A stretch of DNA of 64,000 nucleotides. Origin: JACCZR01 sp963830065. GTDB lineage: Bacteria; Actinomycetota; Thermoleophilia; Solirubrobacterales; Thermoleophilaceae. Of the stretch, positions 52,546 through 60,574 are shown in pieces. A program made the translations under genes and the position numbers. Each line of letters begins with the position of its first letter. The first letter of the stretch is position 1. The notes under the pieces were generated by a model. That model did no database searches. It saw nothing but the letters and a program-made list of their open reading frames with translations, and was not told the origin of the DNA. The stretch covers positions 124,001-188,000 of the forward strand of contig CAWHLA010000005.1 of NCBI GenBank assembly GCA_963830065.1, given 5' to 3'.

Positions 52546-52696
52546 CGACTGCCGACACCAGCGGCTGGTGCGCACGGGCCGTGGCAGCGAGTTCTCGCTG
52601 TGCGAGCGCTCGAAGACCGACCCCACCTTCCCCAAGTACCCGCGCGTGCCCGTGCGCGAGTGCCGGGGCCACGAGCCCCGCGAGCCGAGTGGCTAG
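52508..52696 (+). CDS. Small cysteine-rich (zinc-finger-like) protein, 62 aa
   Basis: 62 residues from ATG 52508 (or ATG 52517). LCDDCRHQRLV, FSLCERSKTDPTFPKYP and VRECRGHEP give four cysteines spaced like a treble-clef or zinc-ribbon mini-protein. It overlaps the GCS2-like gene by 38 nt in another frame, so it is translationally coupled to the ligase operon. Similar short Cys proteins seem familiar from actinobacteria, but I cannot name a family. Its TAG shares CTAG with the convergent lipoprotein gene. Role unknown; perhaps a regulatory or carrier subunit for the operon. Confidence 0.75.
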   Translation: MWTMRRPPAGLCDDCRHQRLVRTGRGSEFSLCERSKTDPTFPKYPRVPVRECRGHEPREPSG

Positions 52697-53307
52697 CGGG
52701 TGCCCTCCACGACGGTCTTGCCATCGTCCGCGACGCGCGTCTCGGGCGCGGCGTCGCTGATCGTGCCCACGAAGACGCCGGTGGGGAGGCCGCCGCCGTC
52801 GTCGTCCTTGGCCTTCGCCTTGCCGTCCAGGCCGGCCGAGACCACGTAGCGCAGCCGATAGTCGCCGGCGCGCACGGCGGTCACGCTCCAGCGGAACGAC
52901 TTCTTGCGGCCCGACTTGAGCGGGCCGAGCGCCCAGGTGTCGATGTAGTTGGTCTCGCCGCCCTGGGGAGCCGCGTCCTTGGACTCCGGGAAGCCGGCCA
53001 GCTCCTTGGGCACGCCGTTGATCGCGAACACCGGACGGCGGGCGTCGGCCAGGCCAGGCTGGCGCTGCTTGCGGTAGAAGCCCCTCACGGTCACGGCGAT
53101 GTTCGGGATCGTCTTGGGGCCGGTGTTGCGGACGTCGATCACGAGCGTCGAGCGCTTCGCGAGCTTCTGCTTGCCGGGGAAGCTGGCCTTCACCGACACG
53201 GGATAGTTCCCCCGCGGTTCGTTCTCGTCTTGGCGCTTCTGGCTTCCGCAGGCGCCGAGTGCCAGCGGGCCAGCGACCAGCACGAGACAGAGGCTCCCTC
53301 TCCTCAA
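52693..53307 (-). CDS. Putative lipoprotein of unknown function
   Basis: 204 residues from TTG 53307. The signal LCLVLVAGPLALGAC is a lipobox, so the mature protein is likely lipid-anchored outside the membrane. The rest is an Ig-like beta domain (KRSTLVIDVRNTGPKTIPNIAVTV; WALGPLKSGRKKSFRWSVTAV; GDYRLRYVVSAGLDGKAKA) resembling DUF11- or CARDB-like folds. The longer open frame upstream is a shadow of the permease gene. TATGTT (53322-53317) lies 9 nt before the start as a possible -10. It is divergent from the lipid-transport operon and could be part of the same envelope function, which is inference only. Confidence 0.75.
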   Translation of the reverse strand: MRRGSLCLVLVAGPLALGACGSQKRQDENEPRGNYPVSVKASFPGKQKLAKRSTLVIDVRNTGPKTIPNIAVTVRGFYRKQRQPGLADARRPVFAINGVPKELAGFPESKDAAPQGGETNYIDTWALGPLKSGRKKSFRWSVTAVRAGDYRLRYVVSAGLDGKAKAKDDDGGGLPTGVFVGTISDAAPETRVADDGKTVVEGTR

Positions 53308-53385
53308 AGCGAGCGCAACATACCACCGGGGGTGGAGGCCCGGCGCCGCTCGGGCGAGCGCTGCCGGTCCGCGGTCACTTGGGGC

Positions 53386-53414
53386 TTGGCACCCTCTCCT
53401 ACTTCGCGTAGGCT
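53386..53414 (+). promoter_or_regulatory. Promoter of the MCE-type transport operon
   Basis: TTGGCA (53386-53391), 17 bp, TAGGCT (53409-53414); a leader of about 25 nt then carries GGGAGGAG before ATG 53446. This is the most canonical -35/-10 pair seen in the window. Confidence 0.65.
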
Positions 53415-53445
53415 TCCGGGCCGAATGGCCTCTGGGAGGAGCTAG

Positions 53446-54252
53446 ATGGTCCGAGCCGTAGCCGACCGAGCATTCCTGCCGACCAAGAACCTGCTCGAGC
53501 AGGTCGGCGACATGATGATCCTGACCGGCAAGGTGCTGATGAGCGCACTGCGCCCGCCCTACCCCTACGGCACCGAGTTCGTGCAGCAGTTCATGTTCGC
53601 GCTGCGGCTGTGCTGGTTTCCGCTGCTGATCTCCACGATCGCCTTCGGCTACGGCGCCCCGGGCCTGCAGGCGGGCAACTTCCTCACCCTGTTCGGCGCC
53701 GTCGACCGCCTGGGCGGCTTCTTTGTGCTGGCCTCGGTGCGCGAGTTCGCCCCGATCGTGACCGCCATCATCCTGGCCGGCGTGGGCGGCACCGCGATCA
53801 CCGCCGACCTCGGGGCCAGAAAGATCCGCGAGGAGCTCGACGCGCTCCAGGTGCTGGGCGTGGACCCGATCAAGAACCTGGTCGTGCCGCGCTTTTTGGC
53901 CTTGATGATCGTCACCGGGCTGTTCAACGTCTACGCGCTGATCTTCGGCATCTTCGGCGGCATCCTGGCCACGCTGACCTTCCAGGCCCCGCTGGGGCCC
54001 TTCTTTGCCACCCTGCTCAACAACGCCTCCACCACCGACCTGTGGGGCTCGGTGGTCAAGTGCACCATGTTCGGCGCGATCATCGCGATCGTGGCCTGTT
54101 ACAAGGGCATGACCGCCTCCGGCGGCGCGGAGGGGGTGGGCCGCGCGGTCAACCAGGGCGTGGTGATCACCTTCCTGGCCATCTTTGCCTTCAACTACGT
54201 CTTCACCCAGACGCTGCTGGCCACGCATCCTGAGATCAGCGTGATCAAGTAA
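53446..54252 (+). CDS. MlaE/YrbE-family ABC permease (first of two)
   Basis: 268 residues from ATG 53446 with a good ribosome site. Five to six membrane helices and the MlaE/YrbE signature: REFAPIVTAIILAGVGGTAITADLGARKIREELDAL followed by LGVDPIKNLVVPR, the cytoplasmic coupling loop. In actinobacteria such permeases (YrbE4A type) pair with a second copy, an Mkl-like ATPase and MCE proteins to move lipids or sterols across the envelope. The second permease starts in a TAATG overlap. No MCE gene is visible in the window. Confidence 0.92.
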   Translation: MVRAVADRAFLPTKNLLEQVGDMMILTGKVLMSALRPPYPYGTEFVQQFMFALRLCWFPLLISTIAFGYGAPGLQAGNFLTLFGAVDRLGGFFVLASVREFAPIVTAIILAGVGGTAITADLGARKIREELDALQVLGVDPIKNLVVPRFLALMIVTGLFNVYALIFGIFGGILATLTFQAPLGPFFATLLNNASTTDLWGSVVKCTMFGAIIAIVACYKGMTASGGAEGVGRAVNQGVVITFLAIFAFNYVFTQTLLATHPEISVIK

Positions 54253-55052
54253 TGGGCCGCTCCTGGCTAGCGGTCCCGCGCGACTGGATCGCCTCCTTCG
54301 GCGACATCGCCAAGTTCTGCGCCCGGGTGATGGGCGAGGTCTACACCTTCAAGGTCGGCAAGTTCTTCGGCGAGGCGCTGCGCCAGTGCGGGATCCTGAT
54401 CCTGGGCTCGGCGCTGGTGATCTTGGGCCTGGCCTTCATCCTCGGCCTCACCTGCGGCATCGAGGGCGCCTACTTCAACCGCTCGGTGGGCGCCCCCGCC
54501 TACGCGGGCGTGTTCAGCGCCTGGTGCGACCTGCGCGAGATCATGCCCTACGCCTTCGGCTACATGATGAGCGCCAAGGTGGGCACCGGCCTGGTGGCCG
54601 AGATCGGCGCCATGAAGATCTCCGACGAGGTCGACGCGCTCGAGGTGATGGGCATCTCGTCGCTGACCTTCCTGTGCTCCACCCGCCTGCTGGCGGCCTG
54701 GCTGGTGCTGCCGTTCATGTACATCATCGCCGTCGGGGCCGGGTTCTTTGCCTCCTATCTGGCGGTGGTCCAGCAGATCGGCGAGGTGTCCTCCGGCGGC
54801 TTCTTCTTGATCTTCTGGATGTTCCAGAACCCGCCCGACCTGTTCTACTCGCTGATCAAGGGCATGGCCATGTCCACGGTGATCGTGCTGGTGGGGTGCT
54901 ACTACGGCTACAACGCGTCGGGCGGCCCGGTGGGGGTGGGGACCGCGACCGCGAAGTCGATGGTGCTGAACACCGTCATGGTCCACCTGATCGGGATGGT
55001 GGGCACGCAGATCTTCTGGGGCTCGAATCCACGAGCACCGATAGGCGGATGA
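54252..55052 (+). CDS. MlaE/YrbE-family ABC permease (second of two)
   Basis: 266 residues from ATG 54252. Same fold as the preceding gene with a diverged coupling loop: MMSAKVGTGLVAEIGAMKISDEVDALEVMGI. A longer N-terminus precedes the first helix (FFGEALRQCGILILG). It corresponds to YrbE4B-type proteins, which form a heteromeric channel with the first permease. The ATPase gene follows after 27 nt. Confidence 0.92.
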   Translation: MGRSWLAVPRDWIASFGDIAKFCARVMGEVYTFKVGKFFGEALRQCGILILGSALVILGLAFILGLTCGIEGAYFNRSVGAPAYAGVFSAWCDLREIMPYAFGYMMSAKVGTGLVAEIGAMKISDEVDALEVMGISSLTFLCSTRLLAAWLVLPFMYIIAVGAGFFASYLAVVQQIGEVSSGGFFLIFWMFQNPPDLFYSLIKGMAMSTVIVLVGCYYGYNASGGPVGVGTATAKSMVLNTVMVHLIGMVGTQIFWGSNPRAPIGG

Positions 55053-55079
55053 CGCGAGTCACGGAAAAGAGGAGCGACC

Positions 55080-56324
55080 TTGGCTGAGGACAAGAGGGAC
55101 GATCCCCCCTGGGGACGGCCGGCAGGCGACGACGACACGCAGCAGGAGCCGGCCGCGCCGCATGCGCCCCAGCCTCCCGAGGGAGGCGACCCCAGCTGGC
55201 AGCAGCCCCACGAGGAGGGCTGGTCCGACCAGACCCAGCAGGGCAGCTACGACGAGACCCAGCAGGGCAGCTACGACCAGCCCACCCAGCAGGGCGGATA
55301 CGAGCAGCAGGGCTACCAGCAGGAGGGCTACGAGCAGCAGGGCTACGAGCAGCAGGGCTATGACCAGCAGGGCTACGAGCAGCCCACCGCCGAGCAGGCC
55401 GAGGCCGCCTACCACGACGACCCCTATCAGCAGGGGGGCCCGGCCCAGGAGGGCCAGCAGGGCCACGCCGCGGTAGGAAACGAGCCGGTCCCGGACAACA
55501 TCAAGGACCAGACCCGCGAGGGCGAGCAGCCCTACCAGTGGCACGCCGGCCTGAACCGGCCGCACGGCTCCACCGACGCCGTCGAGTTCATCGACGTCAT
55601 GAAGTCCTTCGGTCGCAACACGATCCTCAACGGCCTGAATCTGGGGATCCCCGACAACCAGATCTCGATGATCCTCGGCCCCTCGGGCACCGGCAAGTCG
55701 GTGTGCATCAAGCACATGGTCGGTCTGCTCTACCCCGACGAGGGCGATGTCCTGGTGCACGGCCAGTCCGTGCCGAACATGCAGGACGACGAGCTGTTCG
55801 ACATGCGCAAGAAGTTCGGTGTCCTGTTCCAGGACGGCGCGCTGTTCGGGTCGATGAACGTGTTCGACAACACCGCGTTCCCACTGCGCCAGCACACCGA
55901 CAAGGGCGAGAACGAGATCAACGAGATCGTCACCCGGCGCCTGGCCGAGGTCGGCCTGGGCGGGGCGATGGACAAGATGCCCAACGAGCTCTCGGGAGGC
56001 ATGCGCAAGCGCGCCGGCTTCGCGCGCGCCCTCGTGCTCGACCCGGACATCGTGCTCTTCGACGAGCCCGACTCCGGCCTGGACCCGGTCCGCACGGCCC
56101 TGCTGTGCGAGCTGATCCAGGAGGTGCACGAGGAGAACGGCGGCGCCTACGTCGTGATCACCCACGACATCATGTCCGCCCGCCGCGTGGCCGACTTCAT
56201 CTCGGTCCTGTGGAAGGGCCGGATCGTGGAGTCGGGCCCGGCGAGCGAGCTGTTCAACTCCGACAACCAGTTCGTGCGGCAGTTCCTCTCCGGCGAGGCT
56301 CAGGGCCCGCTGGGAATGGAATAA
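55080..56324 (+). CDS. Mkl/MlaF-type ABC ATPase with Tyr/Gln/Gly-repeat N-terminal tail
   Basis: 414 residues from TTG 55080 (AAAGAGGAG upstream). Residues 1-150 are low-complexity and hydrophilic, with TQQGSYD and EQQGY repeats: a prion-like disordered tail not normal for this family. The ATPase follows (about 165-400): Walker A GPSGTGKS, Q-loop LFQDGALFGS, signature LSGGMRKRAGFARAL, Walker B VLFDEPDSGLDP and the His switch ITHD. It powers the two adjacent permeases. The tail may mediate clustering or partner binding (inference). The operon ends here, with a convergent reductase gene 16 nt away. Confidence 0.92.
   Translation: MAEDKRDDPPWGRPAGDDDTQQEPAAPHAPQPPEGGDPSWQQPHEEGWSDQTQQGSYDETQQGSYDQPTQQGGYEQQGYQQEGYEQQGYEQQGYDQQGYEQPTAEQAEAAYHDDPYQQGGPAQEGQQGHAAVGNEPVPDNIKDQTREGEQPYQWHAGLNRPHGSTDAVEFIDVMKSFGRNTILNGLNLGIPDNQISMILGPSGTGKSVCIKHMVGLLYPDEGDVLVHGQSVPNMQDDELFDMRKKFGVLFQDGALFGSMNVFDNTAFPLRQHTDKGENEINEIVTRRLAEVGLGGAMDKMPNELSGGMRKRAGFARALVLDPDIVLFDEPDSGLDPVRTALLCELIQEVHEENGGAYVVITHDIMSARRVADFISVLWKGRIVESGPASELFNSDNQFVRQFLSGEAQGPLGME
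55302..55376 (+). repeat. 15-bp tandem repeat encoding EQQGY units
   Basis: Five consecutive 15-bp units starting at 55302, 55317, 55332, 55347 and 55362, each close to GAGCAGCAGGGCTAC, encode [E/Q/D]Q[Q/E]GY. The array preserves frame and would be prone to slippage-driven length variation. Confidence 0.88.
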
Positions 56325-56340
56325 CCGGCGCCTCGCGGCG

Positions 56341-56901
56341 TCAGCCGGCCCGCTCGTAGACCAGCAGCAGCACGCCGTCGCCGACCGCGTCCGAGCGCGT
56401 CAGCTTCAGCTTCTTCGAGTCGCTCGTCTCGTCGAACAGGCGCTTGCCGGTGCCCAGCACCACGGGAAAGACCATCAGCCGCAGCTCGTCCACCATGTCG
56501 GCCTCGATCAGCGCGGACGCCAGCTGGGCGCTTCCGTGAACGATCAGGTCGCCGTCGACCTCGCCCTGTAGCCGGCGGAGGTCAGCCAGGTCGGAGAGGA
56601 CGGTCGTGTTGGTCCACTCGGGGTCCCCGAGCGTCGATGACACGACGTACTTGGGCATGGTGTTGAACTTGTCCGCAAACTCGCCTTCGCGGGACGGCCA
56701 CGCGGACGCGAAGCCCTCGTAGGTCCGGCGCCCCAGCAGCAGGCCGTCGGCCTGCATGGTCTCGTCGACCTTGAACTGGTTGCCCTCGTCGCCGCGGTCG
56801 AACTCGAAGCTCCACGCGCCGCGCTCGAAGTCGTCGTCGCCGCCGGGGGCCTCCATCACGCCATCCAGCGACAGGAACTCGGTAATCACGATTCTGCCCA
56901 T
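56341..56901 (-). CDS. RibD C-terminal / dihydrofolate-reductase-like protein
   Basis: 186 residues from ATG 56901 with GAGGAGGA upstream. The pattern VITEFLSLDGVMEAPGG, LLLGRRTYEGFASAWP, KYVVSSTL and LIVHGSAQLASALIEADMVDELRLMVFPVVLGTGKRLF is the RibD_C/DHFR-like NADPH-dependent reductase family common in actinobacteria. The exact substrate is unknown; these are not usually the essential DHFR. Single gene, convergent with the ABC ATPase. Confidence 0.9.
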   Translation of the reverse strand: MGRIVITEFLSLDGVMEAPGGDDDFERGAWSFEFDRGDEGNQFKVDETMQADGLLLGRRTYEGFASAWPSREGEFADKFNTMPKYVVSSTLGDPEWTNTTVLSDLADLRRLQGEVDGDLIVHGSAQLASALIEADMVDELRLMVFPVVLGTGKRLFDETSDSKKLKLTRSDAVGDGVLLLVYERAG

Positions 56902-56972
56902 ATCGTCAGTCCTCCTCGGGTTGTTGCCCTTTCACCTGGGCGTCGAACGGGCGAGGCGGTTCTCGACACGCC

Positions 56973-57665
56973 TCAGAACAGAGATGCCACCCCCACCAGC
57001 GCCGGGGCGAAGACCAGCGCGGGGAGGAAGTTGCCCACCTTCACGTCGGTGAGGTCGAGCAGCTTCAGCGAGATCCCGATGATCAGCACTCCGCCGGCGC
57101 TCGTCAGTGCGTCGAGCGCCTCGCCGGTGAGCACGTCGTCGAACAGGCCCGCCCCCAGCGACAGCCCCCCCTGCAGGACGAGCACCGTTCCGGCCGACAG
57201 AGCCACGCCCCAGCCCAGTGTGGCCGAGAGCGCTATCGCCGCGAAGCCGTCCAGCATCGCCTTGGTCGCCAGCGCGTCGTAGTCGCCGGTCAGGCCGTCC
57301 TGGATCGCGCCCACCACGGTCAGCGGGCCCACGCAGAACAGCAGGGAGGCGGTGAAGAAGGCCTCGCTGACCGACGAGCCGTCACGGCGCGAGACGCGGC
57401 TCTGGATCCAGTCGCCGAGAGCCGCCAGCCGCTTTTCGATCCCGAGTGCCTCCCCCGCGAGGCCGCCCAGAAGCACGCCGCCCAGCACATACAGCGGGCT
57501 GGTGTCGCGCCAGGCCAGTGCCAGGTCCACTCCGATGACGAGGGTCACCAGCCCCAGCCCCGCGAGCACGCGCTTCTGGAAGCCGCCGGGCAGCCGCGAG
57601 CCGACCGCCACGCCGACCAGCGTGCCCGCCAGCACGGCGGCGACGTTGATGAACGTGCCGGTCAC
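56973..57665 (-). CDS. DUF554 family membrane protein
   Basis: 230 residues from GTG 57665. GTG 57677 is in frame but lies inside the likely -10 (TAGTGT, 57679-57674), and the family begins at the equivalent of GTFINVAAVLAG. Six to seven membrane helices with GLVTLVIGVDLAL, FCVGPLTVVGAIQDGLTGDY and the Gly-rich GGVLIIGISLKLL identify DUF554 (YdfK-like). Function is not established. Divergent from the MmpL gene. Confidence 0.9.
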   Translation of the reverse strand: MTGTFINVAAVLAGTLVGVAVGSRLPGGFQKRVLAGLGLVTLVIGVDLALAWRDTSPLYVLGGVLLGGLAGEALGIEKRLAALGDWIQSRVSRRDGSSVSEAFFTASLLFCVGPLTVVGAIQDGLTGDYDALATKAMLDGFAAIALSATLGWGVALSAGTVLVLQGGLSLGAGLFDDVLTGEALDALTSAGGVLIIGISLKLLDLTDVKVGNFLPALVFAPALVGVASLF

Positions 57666-57673
57666 CGGCGGCC

Positions 57674-57723
57674 ACACTACGGGCGGGGAACCGGGGTGAG
57701 CGCTCTGACCCTTCGCCTAAGCT
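57674..57723. promoter_or_regulatory. Divergent leaderless promoters, DUF554 and MmpL
   Basis: Minus strand: TAGTGT (57679-57674), 8 nt before GTG 57665. Plus strand: TAAGCT (57718-57723), 7 nt before GTG 57731. Both lack a Shine-Dalgarno sequence. Confidence 0.55.
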
Positions 57724-57730
57724 CAATCGC

Positions 57731-60574
57731 GTGCGGAGGGGACTCGACTTCGGGCGTCTCACGCGCGCTCTGGACTTCGCCCGTATCGCGCGCACGGTCA
57801 CCCGCCGCCCGCGCCTGACGCTGGCCATAGTCGGCGTGCTGGCGCTGGGCGCCGCTGTGCTCGCGCTGCGGCTCGAGCCCAGCGTGGACACCGACACGCT
57901 GGTCGACCGCGGGTCGGAGACCTTCTCGGCCACCGAGGACTTCAAGCGCGACTTCGGCGACGACTCGGTGGTGGTCATGGCCCAGGGGCCGCTCAAGAAG
58001 CTGGTGCTCACGGCCAACCTCGGCCGGCTCATCCGCCTCGAGGGCTGCCTGTCGGGCAACGTGCCGCCGCAGGGCCTGCGCCAGCTCCCGCCGGTGTGCT
58101 CCGAGCTGGCCCGGGCCAAGCCCGCCCGGGTGGTGTTCGGGCCGGGGACCTTCCTCAACCTGGCCGCCACGCAGATCTCCGGCGGGTTCCAGGAGCGTCT
58201 GCAGGCCAACAAGCGCCAGTCCGACGTGCTGGCCAAGCAGGCTGCCGACGCCTCCAAGCGCCGTGGCGACCCGCCCGCCACCCAGAAGCGCCTGGGCAAC
58301 CAGGCCCGCCAGCTCGCCCAGGCCCAGCTCCAGCAGCAGCTGCTGGGGCTTGGCCTGCGCTACGGGCTGCTGAGCGTCCCGAGCGTCGACAACCCGGATT
58401 TCGTCTCCAAGGTCGTCTTCGACCCGCGCGCCCGGAACGAGCAGCCGAAGGCGCGCTTCGGCTACCTGTTCCCCAGCAGGAACGCCGCGCTGATCCAGGT
58501 CCGGCTGAAGCCCGGGCTGACGGACACCCAGCGCCGCGAGGCCATCGACCTGATCAAGCGGGCGACGAGCGAGAAGGTGTTCCAGTCGCAGCCCGATCCG
58601 GGCCAGAAGCCCGAGTTCCGCTACGTGGTGACCGGCGTCCCCGTGGTCGCCGAGGGCCTGGCCACGGCGGTTCAGAACGCGATCGTGGTCCTGCTGATCG
58701 CCGCTCTGCTGGTGATGGCCGCAACCCTGGCCTTCGTCTTCCGCACCCGCCTGCGGCTGCTGCCCCTGGTCCTGGCGCTGGCGGCGGCGGCCCTGACCTT
58801 CGGCGGGCTGTCGCTGAGCGGCGGCAGTCTCACCATGGCCTCGATCGCGGTGCTGCCTGTGCTGATCGGCCTGGCCGTGGACTACGCCATCCAGTTCCAG
58901 GCCCGCTTCGACGAGGAGCGGTCGCGAAGACGCGACGGTCCGGAGGCGGCGGCCTCGCGCGCCGCGACCGCGGGCGGGCCGACCATCTTCACCGCCGGCC
59001 TGGCCACCGGGGCCGGCTTCCTGGTCCTGTTGCTGTCGCCCGTCCCGATGGTGCGCGGGTTCGGCGCCCTCCTGGTGCTCGGCATCGCGCTGGCGCTGGG
59101 CTGTGCGATCACCGCCGGCTTCGCCGCGCTGGTGGCGCGCGACGAGGCCGACGAGCGGCCGGATGTCCCGCCCGTGCTGCCCAGGCTGCGGGGCGCGCTG
59201 CGCCGGTTCGGCAAGCGGGTATCGACCTCACGCCCGGCACTGGCGGTCCTGCGCCGGTGGGACACGGTGCGGGACGGCGTTGCCGACCGCGCCGAGCGGG
59301 CGCTGGCCTTCTCGATGGCCAAGCCCCGCAAGGTCCTGGGCATCGGGCTGATCGTGGCCGTGATCGGGCTGGCGGTGGACACTCAGAGCGAGGTCGTCTC
59401 CGACGTCCAGCAGCTCGTGCCGCAGGACCTCCAGGCGCTCCAGGACGTGAACGAGCTCCAGAGAGAGACCGGGATCGCCGGGGAGATCGACGTGACCGTA
59501 CGCGCCGACGACGTGACCGACCCCGCGGTGCTCGGCTGGATGCGGCGCTTCCAGGACAAGGTCCTGGACAAGGGCGGCTACAAGCGGGCCCAGCGCGACA
59601 GCTGCCTGGACAAGCGCGACCCACCGGACCTGTGCCCCGCGTTCTCGCTCACCGACCTGTTCCAGTCCGACCAGCCGCTTCAGAAGGACCAGATCACCGG
59701 CCTGCTCGACGCCGTGCCCATCTACTTCCAGCAGGGCGCCATCACGCGCGACCGCAAGACCGCGAACCTGGCCTTCGGCATCCGCCTCCAGCCGCTGGAC
59801 AAGCAGCGCGAGGTGGTCGACGACATCAAGGAGGAGCTCAATCCGCCGCCGGGCGTGGAGGCCAGCGTGGTCGGCCTGCCGGTGCTCGTGGCCGAGGCCA
59901 ACGGAAAGCTGTCCTCGCCGCTGCGGCGGCTGCTCACGCTCGTGGCCGCCCTGCTCGCCGTGTTCCTCGTGCTCTGGGCCGTGCGCCGTTCGCGTCAGGC
60001 CGCCTTCGTACCCCTGATCCCGATCGCGCTGGCCACGGGGTGGTCGGCCGGGATCCTGTTCGTGCTCGGGATGCTGCCCGGCCCGCTCGAGGTGGACCTC
60101 AACCCGATGTCGGTGACTCTCGGGGCGCTGGTGATCGCGATCTCGACGGAGTTCAGCGTGCTGCTGTCGTCGCGCTACCGCCAGGAGCGCGAGAAGGGCG
60201 CGGGCCCCGAGCGCGCGTTGGCGCTGACCTACGGCTCGACCGGCGCGGCCGTGCTGGCCTCGGGAGCGACCGCCATCGCCGGCTTCGCCGTGCTGATCCT
60301 GTCCGACATCACCATGCTGCGCGACTTCGGCATCGTGACCGTGGTGGACCTGAGCGTGTCCCTGATCGGGGTGCTGTTGGTGCTGCCCGCCGCGCTGCTG
60401 TGGGCCGAGGAGCACGGGCCGATCACGCTGCGCGACTTCGACCCCCGGCGGCTGGCGCGCGAGCTGTGGGCGGGGCGCCCGCACCTGCGCCGTCCCCGCA
60501 TACCCCGGCCGCGTATGCGGCGGCCTTCGTTCCGCCTGCCCCGCTTGCGCCGGCGGCGCGGTTCCCGTGCCTGA
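57731..60574 (+). CDS. MmpL/RND-superfamily transporter
   Basis: 947 residues from GTG 57731. Two halves, each with one helix, a large extracytoplasmic loop and five to six clustered helices. The first half has GLAVDYAIQFQARFDEE, the Asp/Tyr proton-relay motif of MmpL and HpnN-like proteins; the second has VIAISTEFSVLLSSRYRQE, where Glu replaces the usual Asp. The first loop holds a long helical Gln-rich segment (about 150-215). Such proteins export lipids or hopanoids by proton motive force. The C-terminus is a basic Pro/Arg tail. The next gene overlaps by 8 nt, so the downstream membrane thioredoxin-like protein is probably co-expressed. Confidence 0.88.
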   Translation: MRRGLDFGRLTRALDFARIARTVTRRPRLTLAIVGVLALGAAVLALRLEPSVDTDTLVDRGSETFSATEDFKRDFGDDSVVVMAQGPLKKLVLTANLGRLIRLEGCLSGNVPPQGLRQLPPVCSELARAKPARVVFGPGTFLNLAATQISGGFQERLQANKRQSDVLAKQAADASKRRGDPPATQKRLGNQARQLAQAQLQQQLLGLGLRYGLLSVPSVDNPDFVSKVVFDPRARNEQPKARFGYLFPSRNAALIQVRLKPGLTDTQRREAIDLIKRATSEKVFQSQPDPGQKPEFRYVVTGVPVVAEGLATAVQNAIVVLLIAALLVMAATLAFVFRTRLRLLPLVLALAAAALTFGGLSLSGGSLTMASIAVLPVLIGLAVDYAIQFQARFDEERSRRRDGPEAAASRAATAGGPTIFTAGLATGAGFLVLLLSPVPMVRGFGALLVLGIALALGCAITAGFAALVARDEADERPDVPPVLPRLRGALRRFGKRVSTSRPALAVLRRWDTVRDGVADRAERALAFSMAKPRKVLGIGLIVAVIGLAVDTQSEVVSDVQQLVPQDLQALQDVNELQRETGIAGEIDVTVRADDVTDPAVLGWMRRFQDKVLDKGGYKRAQRDSCLDKRDPPDLCPAFSLTDLFQSDQPLQKDQITGLLDAVPIYFQQGAITRDRKTANLAFGIRLQPLDKQREVVDDIKEELNPPPGVEASVVGLPVLVAEANGKLSSPLRRLLTLVAALLAVFLVLWAVRRSRQAAFVPLIPIALATGWSAGILFVLGMLPGPLEVDLNPMSVTLGALVIAISTEFSVLLSSRYRQEREKGAGPERALALTYGSTGAAVLASGATAIAGFAVLILSDITMLRDFGIVTVVDLSVSLIGVLLVLPAALLWAEEHGPITLRDFDPRRLARELWAGRPHLRRPRIPRPRMRRPSFRLPRLRRRRGSRA

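Noticed and set aside
55302..55376. CRISPR-like array
   Set aside because: The repeats are contiguous 15-bp coding units without spacers, inside the ABC ATPase gene.
57696..57702. GTGAGCG upstream of the MmpL gene as a fifth SARP site
   Set aside because: Only one heptamer is present and it lies 15 bp from TAAGCT, not 8; the spacing does not match the four good sites.
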